Shown: piece by piece, positions 42,069 to 46,873 of the stretch
How the letters are laid out: the number at the start of each line of letters is the position of its first letter
Numbering within the stretch: the stretch's first letter is position 1
DNA from: Pseudonocardiales bacterium
Lineage (GTDB): Bacteria > Actinomycetota > Actinomycetes > Mycobacteriales > Pseudonocardiaceae
Length of the DNA: 46,873 nt
Direction of reading: 5' to 3'
Assembly (NCBI GenBank): GCA_019241525.1
Contig: JAFAWY010000126.1
Coordinates: 1-46,873, forward strand
Made by a program: the position numbers and the translations under genes
Notes under the pieces: generated by a model
Told to the model about the DNA's origin: nothing
Databases searched by the model: none
The model's input: the letters and a program-made list of their open reading frames with translations, nothing else

Positions 42069-42590
42069 GTGAACCAGATCGATGCCGTTCGGCTGGTGCT
42101 GCAACCGATCTGTCTGCCGGTGGCGCGCATGCTTCTCGTGGGGGAAACGCCTCAGGGGTTGCGCTTCGCTCCTGGTTACCCCTCCCGCTTCACGCATGAC
42201 GTTATGGAATCAGTGCTCGAGGCGCGGGGTCCCGGCCGGTTCGGACCGTATTTCATGATCCGGAAGACCGACGGGATGATCGTCGGCGAGATCGGATGCA
42301 GTGTCGAAGACGTCTACACCATGGGCAAAGTCGGCTACTCCGTTGTCGAGCCCTGCTGGGGCCAGGGCTATGCGACCGAAGCCTTGCGGGCGTTGCTTGG
42401 CTATGTGCTCGCCGAACCCGACATGCGCCGCGTGGTCGCGGAAACGATGGTGGACCACGTCGCCAGCCGCCGCGTCATGGAGAAGGCCGGCATGACGTAC
42501 TGCGGCGAGCGGCTGGACGACGAGTACGGCGAGCTGGTCAATCTGGTCGTCTACGAGGCCTTCGCCCACCGCACCGTTCCTACCAGGTGA
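42069..42590 (+). CDS. GNAT family N-acetyltransferase
   Basis: The 173-aa enzyme of the RimJ/RimL type has IVGEIGCS, VGYSVVEPCWGQGYATEALRALL (the acetyl-CoA-binding loop GQGYAT), VVAETMVDHVASRRVMEKAG and the final GMTYCGERLD. The GTG at 42069 fits the family length. It transfers an acetyl group to an unknown amine. It converges with the P450 gene, with an 11-nt overlap of the 3' ends. Confidence 0.88.
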   Translation: MNQIDAVRLVLQPICLPVARMLLVGETPQGLRFAPGYPSRFTHDVMESVLEARGPGRFGPYFMIRKTDGMIVGEIGCSVEDVYTMGKVGYSVVEPCWGQGYATEALRALLGYVLAEPDMRRVVAETMVDHVASRRVMEKAGMTYCGERLDDEYGELVNLVVYEAFAHRTVPTR

Positions 42591-43719
42591 CCGGTAGCTG
42601 GCTGACTGCGCCGGCCACCGCGTCCCGGACAGGATGGATGTCCTCCAAGGGCACCGCAAGGCGCAGGGTGGGAAAGCGTTCGAACAGGCGGACGAATAGG
42701 TACTGGAGCTTCAGCCGGGCCAGGTGCGCACCAAGGCAGAAATGTGCGCCGTGGCTCAGCGATAGATGGGGGACACGCTCCCGGGTGATGTCGAAGCGTT
42801 TCGAATCGGGAAAGACTGCCTCGTCTTCGTTGGCCTCCTGCACAGCGAACAGCACGGTGTCGCCGGCGCGAATGGTGACGCCGTCAACGTCGATGTCGAC
42901 GGCGGCATAGCGGGTCAGTCCACCACGCCGAGTGGCTCGCTGGCGCTCAACCGGGCTGGCGAAGCGGAAGATCTCTTCCACGGCTGAGCTGGCCAGAGCA
43001 GGCTCTCGTTGCAGCGCCTCGCGTTGATCGTCATGGGTCAGCAGCAGCAGCACTCCCCGATCGATGATCGCCACCACGGGTGCGTGCCCGGCGAACAGGA
43101 GTCCCGCGGCCAGGTGCGCGATCCCGTCATCGGTCAGCGCCGGGTCGAGCTCAGCGGCACGCAACAGATCGGCAATGACGTCGTCGCTCGGCACCCAGCG
43201 TTTGCGCTCGATGAGGGTGCCCAGGTAGCGCCAGAGCGATTGCAAGCCGCCGCGGGCGACCGCGGGCTTACTGACTTGCTTCGCCTCGAGCTGCCACCGG
43301 AGGAAATCTGCGCGATCCTGCTCGGGCACCCCCAGCAAGTCGCACACCACCAACGCGGGCAATGGGTAGGCGACGAGAGAATGGAAGTCAGCTGGCGGGC
43401 CGGTGCGTTCCAGGTCGTCGAGCAGCCCGTCGACGATCGCCCGGATGCGGGGCCGGAGATCTTCCATCCGCCGGGCTGACAGCGCGGGTGTCAGCAGTTT
43501 TCGCATCCGCTGCAGGTCCGCCAGCTCGCCGTCAGGATCGGGGATCGGTCCGCCGAACCAGCCTGGCTGGGTGAGACGGACCGGATGCCCTGGGTTGGGA
43601 TGCGACCGGCTCAGCCGTGGATCGGCAAGGAGGTCGCGCACCCTCTGGTGGCCTGAGATGAGCCACGCCAACCGGCCCTGCGTATCGCTCACCTGCTGGA
43701 TCCCGTGCGTGGGTGTCAT
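42580..43719 (-). CDS. Cytochrome P450
   Basis: The 379-aa bacterial P450 has the haem motif LSHGAHFCLGAHLARL (Cys about residue 330), the ExxR in EEIFRF and an I-helix LLFAGHAPVVAII. The usual Thr after AGHE/D-T is absent here (AGHAPVV). The N-terminus is short: it begins close to the helix that precedes LADPRLSRSHPN. It hydroxylates or couples an unknown substrate; no ferredoxin or biosynthetic partner gene is adjacent. Confidence 0.92.
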   Translation of the reverse strand: MTPTHGIQQVSDTQGRLAWLISGHQRVRDLLADPRLSRSHPNPGHPVRLTQPGWFGGPIPDPDGELADLQRMRKLLTPALSARRMEDLRPRIRAIVDGLLDDLERTGPPADFHSLVAYPLPALVVCDLLGVPEQDRADFLRWQLEAKQVSKPAVARGGLQSLWRYLGTLIERKRWVPSDDVIADLLRAAELDPALTDDGIAHLAAGLLFAGHAPVVAIIDRGVLLLLTHDDQREALQREPALASSAVEEIFRFASPVERQRATRRGGLTRYAAVDIDVDGVTIRAGDTVLFAVQEANEDEAVFPDSKRFDITRERVPHLSLSHGAHFCLGAHLARLKLQYLFVRLFERFPTLRLAVPLEDIHPVRDAVAGAVSQLPVTW

Positions 43720-43827
43720 TCATCGCCCTTCGGGGTCTTGAGGGAGGCTGCGCGCAGTGTAAAGGTCAGCCGCCAGCACCCTGAAGTGTTCGAAGCGGCC
43801 GCGCTGCGTGGATGGCCGCGAATACGG

Positions 43828-43863
43828 CAGCTCCGCCACCCGGGGCGATGGGTGGCGGAGCTG
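43828..43863 (-). terminator. Hairpin terminator after the IniB-like gene
   Basis: A 14-bp perfect stem (43828-43841 with 43850-43863) has an 8-nt loop. It begins 25 nt beyond the stop of the IniB-like gene. No T-run follows. Confidence 0.7.
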
Positions 43864-43888
43864 GGATTGGGATGCCGGGTTGCGGCAA

Positions 43889-44947
43889 TTAGCCGTTGTG
43901 GGACAGCAGGTCGAGGTCGTTGTCGTGGATCGGGACATTGACCGCAGGGTTGACTCCGACGTTGAGCAGGCCCTCCTGGTGACTCGAGGAGATCGCCGAG
44001 TCGCTGTTGCCGGAGTCCACCGTGTTGAAGGAGTCGTCGATGTGCTGGTGGTTGGAGTTTCCGACGTTGTCGAAGCTGTTCCCAGAGTTGTTGAAGGTGT
44101 CGCCGGAGTGGTCGACGCTGTTGCCGGAGTCCCTGATCGTGGTGTTACCCGAGTGATCGTAGGTGTCGCCGGAGTGGTCGACGCTGTTGCCGGAGTCCCT
44201 GATCGTGGTGTGGATGTCGTCGTGGCTGTCGTTCACCGTGCCGCCAGTGGTGGCGAACTCGCTGTTGCGCGGCTCGGTGACATTGCCGTGGGCGTTGTCG
44301 CCGGCGACCCCGCCGCGGTCGGCAACATTGTTGCCGTTGAACGAGCCGCTAATGGAGTGGTCGTCTGAGTCGTTGAACGAGCCGCGAATGGAGTGGTCGT
44401 CCGAGTAGCGAGTATTGCCCACGTTGTTGTCGTCACCAACGATGTTGTGATCACCGGTAACCGCGGTGCCGTCGAAGTCGCGCCCAGCAGCCACGGAGTG
44501 ATCGGTGGCGGTGACGGAGTGGTCGTCAAAGTTCTGGGACAGCACGCCGTCGTTCCAGATGCTCTGGTTGACCGACTTGTCGACCACTGTGTCGTGGCTG
44601 TCGGTGTAAGCGTAGTTGTTGGTGATGTACTCGAGCTGCTGGATCACGCCGGCGTGCGGGTCGGGCCGGTAGTCGTGGTCGTGCCAGCCGTCGTTGTGTT
44701 CGGAACGGTGACCTTCGGAGTGCTGGACCACCGCGGTGTTGCCCAAGTTGTATTCGCGTGGGCCCACCAGCGCGACTGGGTGGTATTCGGTCACGTAGGA
44801 CATCGCGTCTGAGATGTCCTCGCTGCACACATTGCTCAGGCCGGCATCGGCCAATGCCCGGTCAGGATCGGCCAGAAACGCTGCTTTGGCGTCGCTGTCG
44901 CGCAGCAGGTTGAGGATGAAGTCCAGCAGGCTCTGGGTCATGGACAT
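43889..44947 (-). CDS. IniB N-terminal domain-containing repeat protein
   Basis: The 352-aa protein has an N-terminal helical domain, SLLDFILNLLRDSDAKAAFL then DPDRALADAGLSNVC, as in IniB-type proteins. The rest is a long Asn/Asp/Ser/Gly-rich repeat array (DSGNSVDHSGDT, DDHSIRGSF, VTGDHNIVGDDNNVGN), probably a beta-solenoid. No signal peptide is seen. The ATG at 44947 has GGGGAG upstream. It is divergent from an Hsp70-like gene, a pairing seen in several actinomycetes. In mycobacteria iniBAC responds to cell-wall stress; equivalence here is inferred. Confidence 0.82.
   Translation of the reverse strand: MSMTQSLLDFILNLLRDSDAKAAFLADPDRALADAGLSNVCSEDISDAMSYVTEYHPVALVGPREYNLGNTAVVQHSEGHRSEHNDGWHDHDYRPDPHAGVIQQLEYITNNYAYTDSHDTVVDKSVNQSIWNDGVLSQNFDDHSVTATDHSVAAGRDFDGTAVTGDHNIVGDDNNVGNTRYSDDHSIRGSFNDSDDHSISGSFNGNNVADRGGVAGDNAHGNVTEPRNSEFATTGGTVNDSHDDIHTTIRDSGNSVDHSGDTYDHSGNTTIRDSGNSVDHSGDTFNNSGNSFDNVGNSNHQHIDDSFNTVDSGNSDSAISSSHQEGLLNVGVNPAVNVPIHDNDLDLLSHNG
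44095..44211. repeat. 51-nt perfect direct repeat inside the IniB-like gene
   Basis: Identical 51-nt copies lie at 44095-44145 and 44161-44211, offset 66 nt (22 codons). They encode TTIRDSGNSVDHSGDT twice. The lack of synonymous changes indicates recent duplication or gene conversion within the array. Confidence 0.8.
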
Positions 44948-45212
44948 GACCGTCACGCTCCCCTTGTGTGTCGGGCCGGGCGGCATGTCCGCCGGCTGTG
45001 ATGGCGCAAAAGCTATGCCCCCGGCAACGGCCCGCCATCGGGGATCGCACCGGGTTGGCTGTGCTCCGCATTAGGGGATTGACATCGCTCGAGATTGGGG
45101 GGTTGGGGGGTGCGCAGGATCGCTAACAGCACGTCTTGTAGTGGCGATACGCAGGCCAGGCATCGTTGAAGATCGCCTCAAGGACGGCATCTACAGGGGG
45201 AGGCGTACGCCG

Positions 45213-46873
45213 ATGGGCTACTGGCTGGGGATCGACGTGGGTGGCACGGCCACGGCAGCGGCGGTGTCCCGAGGGGACGGGCCGGCTGAGGTGGTGGCCT
45301 GGGGCAACGGCTCGGCAACGATGCCATCAGTACTGTATTTGGGTGATCAGGGCCAAGTGGTGGTGGGCGAGGCCGCTCAGCGGCAAGCGCTGACCGATCC
45401 GGATCGGCTCGTGCGCGCGTTCACCGGGCGCATCGGCGATGAGGTGCCGATGGTCATCGGTGGCCAGGCCTACACCGCGGCACAGCTGGCCGCGATGCTC
45501 GTCAGCTGGGTGGTCGACCAGGTCGCCGTGCAGCAAGGAGGCCCGGCGGTGGCCATCGTGGTGACCCACCCGGCGAGCTGGGGGCACTACAAACGCGCGG
45601 TGCTGGCCGCAGCCCTGGCCGACACGGGGCTGGATGAGGTCGAGCTGCGCTGCGAACCCGAAGCCGCCGCTGCTGCCGCCGGCTTCGGGCAGACCCTGGC
45701 GGTCTATGACCTGGGAGGCGCCACGTTCAACGCCACCGTGATTCGCACCGGCCCCGCCGGTGAGACCATCGTGATGGGCAGCCCGCAAAGATTGCCGCAG
45801 CTCGGCGGAGCCGATTTCGACGATGCGGTGTTTGGACACGTGCTCGCTACGGTTCCGGCACTGGCCCAACTTGACCCCGAGAACCCGGCCACCCTTGCCA
45901 GCACTGCCGAGCTGCGCCACGCATGCACCCGCGCCATCCAGATGCTGTCGGCGGATACCGAGGTCACCATCCCGGTGACTGCGCCTGGGATCAGCACACA
46001 CGTCCGACTCCACCGCGCCGAGTTCGACGACATGATCCGCCCTTATCTCGGCGAAACCCTCCATGCCCTGCGCCGCGCGCTGGACACCGCCCAGTTGCAA
46101 CCGCAGGACCTGGACGCCGTGATGCTCGCCGGCGGAGCGGCCCGCATCCCTCTCGTCGCGCAACTTGTGTCCACCGAACTTGAGCAGCCCGTCACCATCG
46201 ACGCCGATCCCGCGACTACCATCGCCCGCGGCGCGGCCATCCTGGCCGCCCGTACCGTCGACTTCCCCGCAACCGTCGCTGCGCGCTGCGCTGAGTCCGA
46301 CAACACCCTCCCAGCCGCACGACCCGCCGCATCACTGCACCAGCCCCCTCCGCCGTCCCTGACCGCCATCCCCCTCGACGTAGCACCGGCCGTAATCCAG
46401 CAGCGCCGCGTGACGTCACGGCGGGTGAAACGAGCTGCTCTCGCCGGATCGCTGGCACTCCTGGCTGCCGCGGCTTCGGTGCCCTACTTGATGTATCGCA
46501 GCAATCCAACCCCTCAAGCGGTCGCCGGACCGGCTAGCGCTCCTGCAGCAGCCGCAGTCAACACAAACCAGCCGGCTTCGAAAGAAAACTCCACCGCCGT
46601 TCCAGTCGCGGCGGCGATCCAGCCAGCCGCTGCTGCCGCGAATGAAGGCGCCACCCCAGCACGCCCCGCGGCACGCCAGGGCACTGCTTCCGGTACGACG
46701 ATCCCGGTCAAGAGCTCTGGGAGTGGGGGGACGACGTCGGTGCCGGGAACGGGCAGTGGTGGGGGCACGACGTCGGTGCCGGGTACCGGCAGTGGTGGGG
46801 GCACGACGTCGGTGCCGGGTACCGGCAGTGGTGGGGGCACGACGTCGGTGCCGGGTACCGGCAGTGGTGGGGG
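45213..46873 (+). CDS. Hsp70 family protein with repeat C-terminus (partial)
   Basis: The first 553 codons are present; the gene runs off the window. The N-terminal ATPase domain resembles DnaK: YWLGIDVGGTATAAAV (phosphate 1), AVYDLGGATFNATVI (phosphate 2) and VMLAGGAARIPLV (adenosine). A basic stretch and TM helix follow (AALAGSLALLAAAASVPYLM, about residues 410-430), then an Ala/Pro-rich part and 12-residue GTTSVPGTGSGG repeats. There is no substrate-binding domain of the DnaK type. GGGGGAGG precedes the ATG. Partnership with the divergent IniB-like protein is inferred. Confidence 0.88.
   Translation, partial: MGYWLGIDVGGTATAAAVSRGDGPAEVVAWGNGSATMPSVLYLGDQGQVVVGEAAQRQALTDPDRLVRAFTGRIGDEVPMVIGGQAYTAAQLAAMLVSWVVDQVAVQQGGPAVAIVVTHPASWGHYKRAVLAAALADTGLDEVELRCEPEAAAAAAGFGQTLAVYDLGGATFNATVIRTGPAGETIVMGSPQRLPQLGGADFDDAVFGHVLATVPALAQLDPENPATLASTAELRHACTRAIQMLSADTEVTIPVTAPGISTHVRLHRAEFDDMIRPYLGETLHALRRALDTAQLQPQDLDAVMLAGGAARIPLVAQLVSTELEQPVTIDADPATTIARGAAILAARTVDFPATVAARCAESDNTLPAARPAASLHQPPPPSLTAIPLDVAPAVIQQRRVTSRRVKRAALAGSLALLAAAASVPYLMYRSNPTPQAVAGPASAPAAAAVNTNQPASKENSTAVPVAAAIQPAAAAANEGATPARPAARQGTASGTTIPVKSSGSGGTTSVPGTGSGGGTTSVPGTGSGGGTTSVPGTGSGGGTTSVPGTGSGG
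46731..46873 (+). repeat. 36-bp tandem repeat encoding a Gly/Thr/Ser/Pro array
   Basis: Four units start at 46731, 46767, 46803 and 46839; the last is cut by the edge after 35 nt. Each encodes TTSVPGTGSGGG. Units 2 to 4 are identical as far as seen and unit 1 differs slightly. The array continues beyond the window, so its length is unknown. Confidence 0.95.

Noticed and set aside
46731-46873. CRISPR-like regular 36-bp repeats
   Set aside because: The units are directly adjacent without spacers and lie in frame inside the Hsp70-like gene, so they are protein-coding tandem repeats.

Overview
The window reads as chromosomal DNA of a GC-rich actinomycete, most likely of the Pseudonocardiales. 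The evidence is the actinobacterial block fhaA-fhaB-pstP-rodA-pbpA-pknA-pknB-trpG-sortase E-crgA-rhomboid-ppiA, which usually lies near dnaA/oriC, together with a DUF397 protein, an XRE/TPR regulator and an IniB/Hsp70 pair. No rRNA gene or CRISPR array is seen; one tRNA (Leu, CAG) is present.

Layout. 1-2.0 kb: the tail of an unknown gene, a DUF397 protein and a frameshifted large serine recombinase. 2.0-4.8 kb, minus strand: iron storage (bfr, bfd, each with a DtxR/IdeR-like box), a DUF2203 protein and UDP-glucose dehydrogenase. 4.8-10.8 kb, minus strand: a TM0106-type RecB-like nuclease, a 23-bp perfect inverted repeat, then a run (in transcription order) of XRE regulator, APH-type kinase, isocyanide-synthase-like protein and a 96-aa protein. 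11-14 kb: small hypothetical genes and RNA 2',3'-cyclic phosphodiesterase. 14-21.3 kb: a gene-poor island ending at tRNA-Leu. 21.5-31.0 kb: the Ser/Thr kinase and cell-elongation operon. 31.0-35.7 kb: trpG, a small membrane protein, sortase E, crgA, rhomboid, ppiA and a lipoprotein. 36-41.7 kb: an LAETG cell-wall protein and a copper-handling cluster (CopC/CopD fusion, YcnI, DUF5134). 41.7-46.9 kb: an acidic 59-aa protein, a GNAT enzyme, a P450, and the divergent IniB-like/Hsp70-like pair; the last gene runs off the end.

The most unusual content is the island at 14.5-20.8 kb. It carries six short genes whose products (67-100 aa) share an N-terminal block with the invariant core LLPARTV[L/M]S and then diverge completely. 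Each gene is a stand-alone cassette with the same promoter geometry: a TTA(A/G)G element 17-18 nt upstream of a TTGTCA-like -35 hexamer, then 17 nt, then a -10-like hexamer. Most have a strong Shine-Dalgarno and a hairpin downstream. Two cassettes are diverged duplicates over about 580 bp and share a 3' hairpin with a compensatory base change. This looks like a multi-copy leader-plus-variable-core peptide system. I know of no described family with these features, but I could not search.

The kinase block acts together in growth and division: PknA/PknB signal, PstP reverses, FhaA/FhaB read phosphothreonine, RodA/PbpA build peptidoglycan, and CrgA acts at the septum. The sortase E may anchor the LAETG protein encoded about 3.4 kb away.
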